Assembly: GCF_002895945.1 (NCBI RefSeq)
Contig: NZ_NPZB01000001.1
Span: 945,501-1,009,500 of the forward strand
From: Solilutibacter silvestris
GTDB taxonomy: Bacteria; Pseudomonadota; Gammaproteobacteria; Xanthomonadales; Xanthomonadaceae
Reading direction: 5' to 3'
DNA: 64,000 bases
The notes beneath the pieces are model-generated. The model was not told where the DNA came from and did no database searches. It worked only from the letters and a program-made list of their open reading frames with translations. Each line of letters begins with the position of its first letter. Within the stretch, counting starts at the first letter, position 1. Below are positions 55,692 to 64,000 of this stretch, one piece after another. A program made the translations under genes and the position numbers.

Positions 55692-57508
55692 GCCTGCGCG
55701 ACATCATCCACAACCTGATCGATCGCGAGCGTCGCACCCGCATCGGGCGTTCCCGCTACGACATCCGCGGTCGCGTGCTGATGGTCTGCGGTGGTCTCGG
55801 GCTGTGCAGCGTGGCGCTGATCGCGTTCGCGGTCGATCGCCAGCTGGTACACGCCGATTTCTACCAGAAGCAGGGCAACGTGCGTTTCCAGCGCGATGTC
55901 GAGATCCCGACCACGCGCGGCATGGTCACCGATCGCAACGGCGAACCGCTGGCGGTATCGACGCCGGTGATGTCGCTGTGGGCGAATCCGCAGGAACTGG
56001 CTGGCGACGAAGAACAGATCGCGCGTCTGGCCCAGGCGCTGGGCATGCCCGTCGACGAACTGCAGCGCAGCCTGTCGCAGAAGGCCGACAAGGAATTCCT
56101 GTGGTTGCGCCGGCGCATGAACCCGACGCTGGTGCAGCGCGTGCTGGATCAGAAGATCCCGGGCGTGTACGGCGTGCGCGAGTTCAAGCGCTTCTACCCG
56201 CAGGGCGACGCGGTGGCGCATGTGCTCGGCTTCACCAACGTCGACGATCACGGCCAGGAAGGCGTCGAACTGGCGTTCGACGAATGGTTGCGCGGCAAGC
56301 CGGGCGAGAAGCGCATCCTGCGCAATCGCCAGGGCGAAACGGTCGAGAACGTCGATCTGCTCAAGCCGGCGCAGCCGGGCAAGGATCTCGCGCTCAGCAT
56401 CGATCGCCGCATCCAGTACCTCGCCTACCGCGAATTGCAGAAGGCGGTGACCAGCGCCGGCGCCAGCAGCGGTTCCGCAGTGGTGATGGACATCCATACC
56501 GGCGAAGTGCTGGCGATGGCCAACGTGCCGTCGTACAACCCCAACAACATCAACGGCACCAATCGCGATACCCATCGCAACCGTGCCGTCACCGATCTGC
56601 TCGAGCCCGGTTCGACGATGAAGCCGCTGACCGTGGCCGCGGCGCTGGAAGCGCACGTCATCACCCCGAACACGCTGTTCAACACCAACCCGGGTCGGAT
56701 TCCCAACGGCAATTACTGGACCTCCGACACCCACAACCATGGTGTGCTCGACACGACCGGGGTGATCACCAAGAGTTCCAACGTCGGCGCGGCGTTGATC
56801 GCGCGTCGCCTCAGCAACGAGCAGTTCTACGATTTCGTCCGTCGCTTCGGCTACGGCCAGAGCACCCACAGCGGATTCCCGGGTGAAGCGGCCGGGTTGT
56901 TCCCGCCACCGCCGCGCTGGTATGGCACCACCAAGCAGTCGATGTCCTACGGTTACAGCCTGTCGGTCACGCCGTTGCAGATCGCGCATACCTATGCGAC
57001 GCTGGCCAACGGTGGCGTCGCTACCGTGCCGTCGTTCGTGAAGGGCGGCAGCGGCGAGAGCAAGCAGGTGATCACGCCGGAACTCGCGCACACCATCATG
57101 AAGATGATGCAGACGGTGACCGAGCCCGGTGGCACCGCGACGCTCGCGGCGATCCTCGGTTATCACGTCGCCGGCAAGACCGGCACCGCGCGCATCGCCA
57201 GCAATGGCGGTTACGCGCAGAAATACCTGGCGTTCTTCGCCGGCGTGGTGCCGGTGGACAACCCGCGCTTCGCGATGGTGGTGGTGGTCAACAACCCCGA
57301 CACCGCGAAGGGCTATTACGGTGGCACCTGGGCGGCACCAGTTTTTCGCAACGTGATGGAAGGCGCGCTGCGCCTGCAGGACGTGCCGCCGGACGACATC
57401 AATACCTGGCTCGCGGCGCAGGCATCGGGGCGCACCAAGACGGCGAAGGCTGCACCTGCGGGCGATCCCGAGCCGACACCGGAAGAAGTGCGGGAGTCGA
57501 TGCAATGA
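55688..57508 (+). CDS. ftsI: Septal peptidoglycan transpeptidase FtsI (PBP3)
   Basis: FtsI crosslinks septal peptidoglycan. The 606-residue protein has an N-terminal cytoplasmic and membrane segment ([18 protein letters not shown]), the pedestal domain ([18 protein letters not shown]), and a transpeptidase domain with S309-TM-K312, S363-S-N365 and K497-TG. The C-terminal tail is rich in Ala/Pro. It overlaps ftsL and murE. Confidence 0.97.
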   Translation: MSLRDIIHNLIDRERRTRIGRSRYDIRGRVLMVCGGLGLCSVALIAFAVDRQLVHADFYQKQGNVRFQRDVEIPTTRGMVTDRNGEPLAVSTPVMSLWANPQELAGDEEQIARLAQALGMPVDELQRSLSQKADKEFLWLRRRMNPTLVQRVLDQKIPGVYGVREFKRFYPQGDAVAHVLGFTNVDDHGQEGVELAFDEWLRGKPGEKRILRNRQGETVENVDLLKPAQPGKDLALSIDRRIQYLAYRELQKAVTSAGASSGSAVVMDIHTGEVLAMANVPSYNPNNINGTNRDTHRNRAVTDLLEPGSTMKPLTVAAALEAHVITPNTLFNTNPGRIPNGNYWTSDTHNHGVLDTTGVITKSSNVGAALIARRLSNEQFYDFVRRFGYGQSTHSGFPGEAAGLFPPPPRWYGTTKQSMSYGYSLSVTPLQIAHTYATLANGGVATVPSFVKGGSGESKQVITPELAHTIMKMMQTVTEPGGTATLAAILGYHVAGKTGTARIASNGGYAQKYLAFFAGVVPVDNPRFAMVVVVNNPDTAKGYYGGTWAAPVFRNVMEGALRLQDVPPDDINTWLAAQASGRTKTAKAAPAGDPEPTPEEVRESMQ

Positions 57509-58983
57509 AGCACCGCCTCGCCACGTTGCTGCCCGATATCGCCGGCATTCCTGCCGATCTCGAAGTGACCGGGTTCGCCTCGGACAGTCGCGCCGTGCGT
57601 CCAGGACAGGCCTTCATCGCCATCCTGCCGACCAGCAACGACGTCAGCCGCCACGGCCTGCGCCATGTCGATGAAGCATTGGCGCGCGGCGCGGTGGCGG
57701 TGCTCTACGATCCGCCAGCGCCGGACGATGTGACCGTTCCAGCGAATGCGATCGCGGTGCCGAACCTGCGTGCGCGCATGGGCGATCTCGCCAATGCGAT
57801 CCACGGCGACATCACTGCCGCGATGGACGTGGTTGGCGTCACCGGCACCAGCGGCAAGACCTCGACCACGCAACTGATTGCGCAGGCGTGGAGCCTGCTC
57901 GGCGTGACCTGCGGCACCATCGGTACGCTTGGGGCGGGCCTGTACGGCCAGGAACAAGCGACCGGCTTCACCACGCCATTGGTGCTGGAAACGCACGAAC
58001 TGTTCGTGGAATTGCGCGCCGCCGGTGCCACCGCGGTGGTGATGGAAGTCAGCTCGCATGCGCTGGAGCAAGGTCGCGTCGATGGTGTGCGCTTCGACAT
58101 CGGCGTGTTCACCAATCTCACCCGCGATCACCTCGACTACCACGGCGACATGGCCAGCTACGGCGCGGCCAAGGCGCGGCTGTTCCAGCGTCCGGAATTG
58201 AACGTTGGCGTGATCAATATCGATGACGCCTTCGGGCGCGCACTGGCGGCGAAACTGCCGGCGCACGTCCGCGCGATCAGCACCTCCGCGCATGGCGATG
58301 CGACTGCCGACATCGCCGCCGAAGCACTCGCGCTCGATGCGCGCGGCATCGCCTTCGAACTGCGCGTCGGCGATCGTCGCCAGCGCATCCAGTCGCCGCT
58401 GCTCGGCCGTTTCAATGCCGACAACCTGCTGGCAGTGGCCGGCGTGCTGCATGCGCAGGGCCGCGATTTCGACACCATTGCCATATTGTTGCCGCAGCTG
58501 CGGCCGGTTGCAGGTCGCATGAATCGCCTCGGTGGCGATGGTCGCCTGCCGTTGGTGGTGGTCGACTATTCGCACAAGCCAGATCCGCTGCAACAGGCGC
58601 TGGAATCGCTGCATGCGCATCTGAAAGGCCGCATGGTCTGTGTGTTTGGTTGTGGTGGCGAGCGCGACCGCGGCAAGCGTCCGCAGATGGCACGCATCGC
58701 CGAAGACGGCGCCGGACTGGTCATCGTCACCGACGACAATCCGCGCAACGAGGATGGCGACACCATCGTCCACGACATCGTTGCCGGCTTCCTGCATCCG
58801 CAACAGGTGGTCGTCGAACGCGACCGTCGTCGCGCCATCGATCTCGCCATCGGCCAGTCCGGTGCCGACGACATCGTGCTGATCGCCGGCAAGGGCCACG
58901 AGAGCTACCAGGAAGTGCAGGGGATCAAGCATCCTTTCGACGATCTGGCCGTCGCGCGCGCCGCGCTGGAGGCCCACCCATGA
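57505..58983 (+). CDS. murE: UDP-N-acetylmuramoyl-tripeptide (meso-DAP) ligase
   Basis: MurE adds the third peptide residue to UDP-MurNAc-dipeptide. The 492-residue Mur ligase has the P loop [14 protein letters not shown] and [19 protein letters not shown] is the motif that selects meso-diaminopimelate over lysine, so the wall is DAP type. It overlaps ftsI and murF by 4 bp each. Confidence 0.97.
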   Translation: MKHRLATLLPDIAGIPADLEVTGFASDSRAVRPGQAFIAILPTSNDVSRHGLRHVDEALARGAVAVLYDPPAPDDVTVPANAIAVPNLRARMGDLANAIHGDITAAMDVVGVTGTSGKTSTTQLIAQAWSLLGVTCGTIGTLGAGLYGQEQATGFTTPLVLETHELFVELRAAGATAVVMEVSSHALEQGRVDGVRFDIGVFTNLTRDHLDYHGDMASYGAAKARLFQRPELNVGVINIDDAFGRALAAKLPAHVRAISTSAHGDATADIAAEALALDARGIAFELRVGDRRQRIQSPLLGRFNADNLLAVAGVLHAQGRDFDTIAILLPQLRPVAGRMNRLGGDGRLPLVVVDYSHKPDPLQQALESLHAHLKGRMVCVFGCGGERDRGKRPQMARIAEDGAGLVIVTDDNPRNEDGDTIVHDIVAGFLHPQQVVVERDRRRAIDLAIGQSGADDIVLIAGKGHESYQEVQGIKHPFDDLAVARAALEAHP

Positions 58984-60359
58984 GGGCCCAGACGGTGAAC
59001 GAGATCGCGCGCATGTGCGGTGGTCGCGTGGTTGGCACTGGCGATGCGCGCATCGATGCTGTTTCCACCGACAGCCGCGCGCTGCCCGATGCACAAGGTC
59101 GCGCCGTGCTGTTCGTGGCACTGAAAGGCCCGAGTTTCGATGGCCACGATCATGTGGTGAATGCAGCGGCCAAGGGCGCAGTCGCGGCGCTGGTGTCGCG
59201 CGAAGCTGCCGATGTCGCGATCGTGCAGATCGTTGTCGCCGACACGCAATTGGCGCTGGCCGCATGGGCCGGTGAAGTGCAGCGCCCGCGCACGACCAAA
59301 GTCGCGGCGATCACCGGCAGCAACGGCAAGACCAGCGTCAAGTCGTTGCTGACCAGCATCCTGCAAGTGCATGGTGCGGTGTATTCCACGCCCGGCAATC
59401 GCAACAACGAAATCGGCCTGCCGCTGGCGGTTCTCGATGCGCCCGACGACGTGCCGTTCGCGGTGTACGAGATGGGTGCAGGCCAACCGGGCGACATCGC
59501 CTATCTGACACGCATCGTCCGTCCCGACGTGGCGGTGGTGAACAACATCGCGCCGGCACACCTGGAGCGCATGGGCAGCCTGCTCGGCGTCGCCGACACC
59601 AAGGCGGCGATCTACGACGCATTGCCCGGCGATGGCGTCGCGGTGATCAATGCCGACGATGCCTTTGCACCGTATTTCGCGCAGCGCGCGCATGGTCGCC
59701 GCCTGATCCGCTTCGGCCTCGATGCCAGCGCCGATGTCGTCGCGCGCGACATCCGCGGTGATGCCGATGGCTCGCAGTTCCATCTGGTGACGCCGTTGGG
59801 TGCAGCCGAAGTGCGACTGGCATTGCCCGGCCGCCACAACATCGCCAACGCTCTCGCGGCGACGGCGCTGGCGCTAGGTCTCGGCGTTGCGTTCGACACC
59901 ATCGTGCGCGGGTTGACTGCAGCCACTTCCGTTGGCGGGCGACTGGTGACGCAAAAGTTGGCGAACGGCGCGGTGCTGGTCGATGACAGCTACAACGCCA
60001 ACCCCGGTTCCACCGCGGCAGCGATCCAGACACTCGCGGCATCGCCCGAACAGGAACGCTGGCTGGTACTCGGCGACATGCGCGAACTCGGGCCGGATGC
60101 CATTGCCCTGCACGCCGAGGCGGGCCGCCAGGCGAAAGCCGCCGGCCTGCAGCGTCTGTACGTGCTGGGCGCGTTGAGTGCGGAAGCCGCCGCTGCGTTT
60201 GGCGATGGCGCGCAAGTGTTCGACAGCCACGACGCCTTGGTCGCCGCGCTCGCGCGCGAGTTGCATGGCGGCGTGCGCGTGCTGGTGAAGGGTTCGCGTG
60301 GCAGCGCGATGGATCGGGTGGTGCGTGCTTTGACGACGGGGGAGCGCCATGCTGCTTGA
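58980..60359 (+). CDS. murF: UDP-MurNAc-tripeptide: D-Ala-D-Ala ligase
   Basis: MurF completes the pentapeptide. The 459-residue product starts at ATG 58980 ([15 protein letters not shown]), overlapping the murE stop; the frame extends upstream only inside murE. P loop: [15 protein letters not shown]. Also [20 protein letters not shown] and [10 protein letters not shown]. The end overlaps mraY by 11 bp, more than the other junctions. Confidence 0.97.
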   Translation: MRAQTVNEIARMCGGRVVGTGDARIDAVSTDSRALPDAQGRAVLFVALKGPSFDGHDHVVNAAAKGAVAALVSREAADVAIVQIVVADTQLALAAWAGEVQRPRTTKVAAITGSNGKTSVKSLLTSILQVHGAVYSTPGNRNNEIGLPLAVLDAPDDVPFAVYEMGAGQPGDIAYLTRIVRPDVAVVNNIAPAHLERMGSLLGVADTKAAIYDALPGDGVAVINADDAFAPYFAQRAHGRRLIRFGLDASADVVARDIRGDADGSQFHLVTPLGAAEVRLALPGRHNIANALAATALALGLGVAFDTIVRGLTAATSVGGRLVTQKLANGAVLVDDSYNANPGSTAAAIQTLAASPEQERWLVLGDMRELGPDAIALHAEAGRQAKAAGLQRLYVLGALSAEAAAAFGDGAQVFDSHDALVAALARELHGGVRVLVKGSRGSAMDRVVRALTTGERHAA

Positions 60360-61437
60360 ACTGTTCCGCTGGCTCGGGCAGCTGCAGATCCACTTCGGCC
60401 TGTTCAACTACCTCACTTTCCGCGCCATCCTGGCGGCGCTGACTTCGCTCGGCCTGTCGCTGTGGTGGGGCCCGAAGGTGATCCGCCATCTTGCGTCGCT
60501 CAAGAGTGGCGGCCAGCCGATCCGCACCGATGGTCCGCAATCGCATTTCTCCAAGGCCGGCACGCCAACCATGGGTGGCGTGCTGATCCTGATGACGATT
60601 CTCGCCACGGTGCTGCTGCTGGGCGACCTGCGCAACAAGTACGTGTGGATCGTGCTGTTCGCGATGGTGGCCTACGGCGCCATCGGTTGGTGGGACGACT
60701 GGATCAAGATCGTCAAGCGCGATCCCAACGGCATGAAGTCGCGCTGGAAGTACCTGCTGCAATCGATCTTCGGTCTCGGCATCGGCATCTACCTGTGGAA
60801 CTTCGCCGCGGTGCCGGCCGCGACCACCTTCTACGTGCCGCTGTTCAAGTCGGTAGCGTTGCCGCTGGCCGGGATCGGCTTCATCACCATCGTCTATCTG
60901 TGGGTGGTCGGCTTCTCGAATGCCGTCAACCTCACCGATGGTCTTGATGGTCTCGCGATCATGCCGTCGGTGATGGTGGCCTGCGGCCTCGGTGCATTCG
61001 CGTATTTGTCGGGCAACGCCGAATTCTCCAAATACCTGCAGATTCCGGCGGTGCCGGGCGCGGGCGAGTTGCTGATCATCTGTTCGGCGATCGCTGGCGC
61101 CGGCCTCGGCTTCCTGTGGTTCAACACCTATCCGGCGATGGTGTTCATGGGCGACATCGGCGCGCTCGCGCTCGGTGCGGTGCTCGGCACGATCGCAGTC
61201 ATCGTCCGCCAGGAACTGGTGCTGGTGATCATGGGCGGCATCTTCGTCATCGAGACGCTGTCGGTGATGATCCAGGTGGCGTCGTTCAAGCTCACCGGCA
61301 AGCGAGTGTTCCGGATGGCGCCGATCCATCACCACTTCGAACTGAAGGGTTGGCCGGAGCCGCGCGTGATCGTGCGTTTCTGGATCATCACGGTCGTGCT
61401 GGTGCTGGTCGGCCTCGCAACGTTGAAGGTGCGCTGA
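60349..61437 (+). CDS. mraY: Phospho-N-acetylmuramoyl-pentapeptide transferase
   Basis: MraY transfers phospho-MurNAc-pentapeptide to undecaprenyl phosphate, making lipid I. The 362-residue polytopic enzyme has the catalytic Asp region WWDDWIK, the [10 protein letters not shown] motif, and the [13 protein letters not shown] His cluster, with about ten membrane helices. It overlaps murF by 11 bp and ftsW by 1 bp. Confidence 0.97.
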   Translation: MLLELFRWLGQLQIHFGLFNYLTFRAILAALTSLGLSLWWGPKVIRHLASLKSGGQPIRTDGPQSHFSKAGTPTMGGVLILMTILATVLLLGDLRNKYVWIVLFAMVAYGAIGWWDDWIKIVKRDPNGMKSRWKYLLQSIFGLGIGIYLWNFAAVPAATTFYVPLFKSVALPLAGIGFITIVYLWVVGFSNAVNLTDGLDGLAIMPSVMVACGLGAFAYLSGNAEFSKYLQIPAVPGAGELLIICSAIAGAGLGFLWFNTYPAMVFMGDIGALALGAVLGTIAVIVRQELVLVIMGGIFVIETLSVMIQVASFKLTGKRVFRMAPIHHHFELKGWPEPRVIVRFWIITVVLVLVGLATLKVR

Positions 61438-62801
61438 TGGCGACGATCGCATCCCGCGTCCAGCAAGCCACCCGCGCCGATGCCATCACTGGCCGTTATG
61501 ACGCGTGGTTGCTGATCGCGGGTCTCGCGATGCTGGCGTTCGGCACCGTGATGGTGGCGTCCGCCTCGTTCCCGGAAGCGGTGAGCAATGGCAAATCGCC
61601 GTTCTATTTCCTCGAGCGCCATCTGTTGTTCCTCGCTGCCGGGATATTCCTGGCGTGGACGTTGATGCGCACCGAGCTGAAGGACGTCGAGTCGTACAGC
61701 AAGTTGTTGCCGCTGGTGTGCATCGCGCTGCTGCTGGTGGTCGCGGTGCCCGGCCTCGGCGTGACGGTGAAGGGCGCGCGGCGCTGGATCAACCTCGGCG
61801 TCACCCGCTTCCAGCCGGTGGAAGTGGTGAAGTTGTTGATGATCGTGTGGCTGGCCAGCTATCTCGTGCGTTTTCGCGATGAAGTGAACGGCACCTGGAA
61901 GGCGATGCTCAAGGCGATCCTGGTCGCCTGCGCGATGGGCGCGATCCTGTTGGTGGTGCAGAAGGATTTCGGCTCGACCGCGCTGTTGTTCATGATCACC
62001 GCGATGATGCTGGTGCTCGGTGGCGTGCACATGCCGCGCATGCTGATCCCGGCGATCCTGGCGATGCCGGCGCTGGCGCTGATGATTTTGATGGAGCCAT
62101 ACCGCATGAAGCGGCTGGTCTCCTATCTCAATCCGTGGGAAGACCCGCTGGGCTCCGGCTACCAGCTGACCAACGCGTTGATGGCGATCGGGCGCGGCGA
62201 ATTCTGGGGCGTTGGCCTCGGTGGTTCCGTGCAGAAACTGTCCTACCTGCCGGAAGCGCATACCGACTTCATCATGGCGGTGATTTCCGAGGAACTCGGC
62301 TTCGTCGGCGTGTGCGCGGTGATCGCCATGTACATGCTGATCGTCGGTCGCGCCTTCGTGATTGGGCTGAGGTGTGTCGACATGCGGCGCTTCTTCGCCG
62401 GCTTCTGCGCCTTCGGCATCGGCACCTGGATCGCGTTGCAGGCCTTCATTTCCATCGGTGTGAACCTTGGCCTGCTGCCGACCAAGGGACTCACGCTGCC
62501 GTTCATTTCCTATGGCGGATCGAGCCTGCTGGCCACCTGCGCTGCGCTCGGCTTGCTGCTGCGCGTGTCCTACGAACTCACGCGCGCCGAACGGCAAGTC
62601 GCGGTGCGTCGTGGCGAAACGGCGACGGCTTCGCAGGCGCCGGAAGCGGTCATCCCGGAGCGCACCATGCGCACCGCAGCAGATGATGCGCGCACAGCAG
62701 TGGCACACAGCCTCGGCAAGTTGCTGCGTCGCGAGCGTCCGTCCGCCACTCCGCAACGTCGTCGCGTCGAACCGGTGTTGGACAAGGTGGAACGCGAATG
62801 A
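61437..62801 (+). CDS. ftsW: Septal peptidoglycan polymerase FtsW
   Basis: FtsW polymerises lipid II at the septum together with FtsI. The 454-residue SEDS protein has about ten membrane helices, GARRWINLG, the catalytic-loop region [18 protein letters not shown], and [21 protein letters not shown] near the end. The start ATG 61437 overlaps the mraY stop (TGATG). The charged tail after RAERQV is longer than in E. coli. murD, usually present between mraY and ftsW, is missing here. Confidence 0.96.
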   Translation: MATIASRVQQATRADAITGRYDAWLLIAGLAMLAFGTVMVASASFPEAVSNGKSPFYFLERHLLFLAAGIFLAWTLMRTELKDVESYSKLLPLVCIALLLVVAVPGLGVTVKGARRWINLGVTRFQPVEVVKLLMIVWLASYLVRFRDEVNGTWKAMLKAILVACAMGAILLVVQKDFGSTALLFMITAMMLVLGGVHMPRMLIPAILAMPALALMILMEPYRMKRLVSYLNPWEDPLGSGYQLTNALMAIGRGEFWGVGLGGSVQKLSYLPEAHTDFIMAVISEELGFVGVCAVIAMYMLIVGRAFVIGLRCVDMRRFFAGFCAFGIGTWIALQAFISIGVNLGLLPTKGLTLPFISYGGSSLLATCAALGLLLRVSYELTRAERQVAVRRGETATASQAPEAVIPERTMRTAADDARTAVAHSLGKLLRRERPSATPQRRRVEPVLDKVERE

Positions 62802-63865
62802 GCGGCCACGGACCCGTGATCATCCTCGCCGGCGGCACCGGTGGCCACATCTTTCCCGGACTCGCCGTGGCCAAGGTGTTGCGCGATGCCGGCATCGATG
62901 TGCGCTGGCTGGGCGCCGATGGCGCGATGGAAACGCGTCTGGTGCCGCAGTACGGCATCCCGATGGACACCATCGCGGTCAAGGGTGTGCGCGGCAAGGG
63001 TGCTGCAGCCTTGCTCGGATTGCCATTGCGGTTGCTGCGTGCGGTCGCCGCCGCGCGCACGGTATTGCGCCGGCATGCGCCGCGCGCGGTGATCAGCTTC
63101 GGCGGTTACGCCGCAGGCCCGGGCGGACTGGCCGCACGCCAGCTCGGCATTCCGTTGATCGTGCACGAACAGAACCGCGCCGCCGGCATGACCAATCGCG
63201 TGCTGTCGAAACTCGCGCGTGAAGTGTTGACGGGATTCCCCGATACGTTCGCCAAGGAAACCGTGGTCGGCAATCCGGTGCGCGACGTGATCACGCGGGT
63301 ACCGGCGCCGGAACAACGCATCGACCGTCGTTGCGATCGCGTGCGCCTGCTGGTGCTCGGTGGCAGCCAGGGCGCGCGCGCATTGAACGATGCGGTGCCG
63401 AAGGCGCTGGCGCAGATCGGCCACAAGTTCGCCGTGCGCCATCAATGTGGCGAGAAGCAGGTCGCCGACGCCGAGGCCGCGTATGCGCAGGCCGGTGTCG
63501 AGGCGACGGTCGAAGCCTTCATCTCCGACATGGCAGCCGCGTATGCGTGGGCCGATGTCGTGGTCTGCCGCGCCGGCGCGCTGACTTTGGCCGAAGTGTG
63601 TGCGGTCGGCGTCGCCAGCGTGCTGGTGCCGTTCCCGCAGGCGGTCGACGATCACCAGACCCGCAACGCGCAATACCTCGTCGATCACGATGCCGCAATC
63701 CTGCTGCACCAGGACACGCAGCTGGCCGACAACCTCACTGGCGTGCTGCGCGATCTCGCCGCCAATCCGTCGCGCCGCCTGGCGATGGCGCGCGCGGCGC
63801 GTGCGCTTGCCCGTCCCGATGCCGCGCAGCGCGTTGCCGATGCTGTCATGAAGGTGGCCGCATGA
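62798..63865 (+). CDS. murG: Undecaprenyldiphospho-muramoylpentapeptide beta-N-acetylglucosaminyltransferase
   Basis: MurG adds GlcNAc to lipid I, giving lipid II. The 355-residue GT28 enzyme has [52 protein letters not shown] and a C-terminal [21 protein letters not shown] region. It overlaps ftsW (ATGA) and murC (ATGA). Confidence 0.97.
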   Translation: MSGHGPVIILAGGTGGHIFPGLAVAKVLRDAGIDVRWLGADGAMETRLVPQYGIPMDTIAVKGVRGKGAAALLGLPLRLLRAVAAARTVLRRHAPRAVISFGGYAAGPGGLAARQLGIPLIVHEQNRAAGMTNRVLSKLAREVLTGFPDTFAKETVVGNPVRDVITRVPAPEQRIDRRCDRVRLLVLGGSQGARALNDAVPKALAQIGHKFAVRHQCGEKQVADAEAAYAQAGVEATVEAFISDMAAAYAWADVVVCRAGALTLAEVCAVGVASVLVPFPQAVDDHQTRNAQYLVDHDAAILLHQDTQLADNLTGVLRDLAANPSRRLAMARAARALARPDAAQRVADAVMKVAA

Positions 63866-64000
63866 TCTCCACCATCCACGAGCGCCGGTTGCAGAACGCG
63901 GGCGATCTCGCCCAGCAGTTCCGTCGCGTGCATTTCGTCGGCATCGGTGGCGTCGGCATGAGCGGCATTGCCGAAGTGCTGTGCACGCTCGGCTACCAGG
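63862..64000 (+). CDS. murC: UDP-N-acetylmuramate-L-alanine ligase, N-terminal part (partial)
   Basis: The gene starts at ATG 63862, overlapping the murG stop, and runs past the window end. The 46 visible residues include [21 protein letters not shown], the Rossmann-type motif at the MurC N terminus. MurC begins peptide assembly on UDP-MurNAc. Position after murG fits the division cluster. Confidence 0.94.
   Translation, partial: MISTIHERRLQNAGDLAQQFRRVHFVGIGGVGMSGIAEVLCTLGYQ

Noticed and set aside
1-64000. CRISPR array, insertion sequence, prophage or integron
   Set aside because: No spaced direct repeats of CRISPR size, no transposase or phage gene, and the only tyrosine recombinase is the chromosomal XerD.

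Overview
The window is high-GC, densely packed bacterial chromosome. Gene content and order point to a gammaproteobacterium of the order Lysobacterales (Xanthomonadaceae/Rhodanobacteraceae type). The main reasons are rmlBACD, the mannose-sugar genes and the CoA-transferase pair beside an etf-QO gene (as in Xanthomonas LPS loci), rnpB lying between rsmI and mraZ, pepA-holC-valS facing lptFG, and a cysD/cysNC pair. No rRNA, tRNA, CRISPR or insertion sequence was recognised. I cannot name the species.

Region 1 (1-15 kb) is an envelope-polysaccharide locus. On the plus strand it carries the end of a mannose-1-phosphate guanylyltransferase gene, phosphomannomutase and rmlB-rmlA-rmlC-rmlD, which together make GDP-mannose and dTDP-rhamnose. 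A visibly AT-richer gene on the opposite strand (5566-7269) encodes a three-part protein: a sulfotransferase, a Wzt-type O-antigen-binding domain and a beta-sandwich tail. Divergent from it lie cysD and cysNC, which make the sulfate donor PAPS. I infer a polysaccharide-sulfation module, and this is the most interesting part of the window. scoA/scoB, a GT4 glycosyltransferase translationally coupled to etf-QO, and an alkB gene follow.

Region 2 (15-24 kb) holds an Mla-like lipid transport operon (STAS-permease, ATPase, MCE protein, lipoprotein), a ThrE-type exporter, a 57-residue histone-like Lys/Ala-rich protein, proS, and the overlapping set pssA - candidate DNA polymerase III psi - rimI. Region 3 (24-33.5 kb) has pepA-holC-pmp3-like-valS on minus, facing lptF-lptG, then an RDD protein, xerD and a lipoprotein-type dsbC.

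Region 4 (33.5-44.6 kb) has purL coupled to two glycosyltransferase-like genes, pyrF, ettA, two tandem RcnB-like secreted proteins with strong terminators, and glyA. Region 5 (44.6-50.7 kb) is the classical nrdR-ribD-ribE-ribB-ribH-nusB-thiL cluster with a methyltransferase inserted. Region 6 (50.7-53.7 kb) has yraN-lpoA divergent from rsmI, then rnpB.

Region 7 (53.7-64 kb) is the division and cell-wall cluster mraZ-rsmH-ftsL-ftsI-murE-murF-mraY-ftsW-murG-murC (cut by the window end). Almost every junction overlaps by 4 bases. Its upstream region shows a consensus-like promoter, five 10-bp-spaced MraZ-type repeats, a perfect DnaA box and a leader hairpin.
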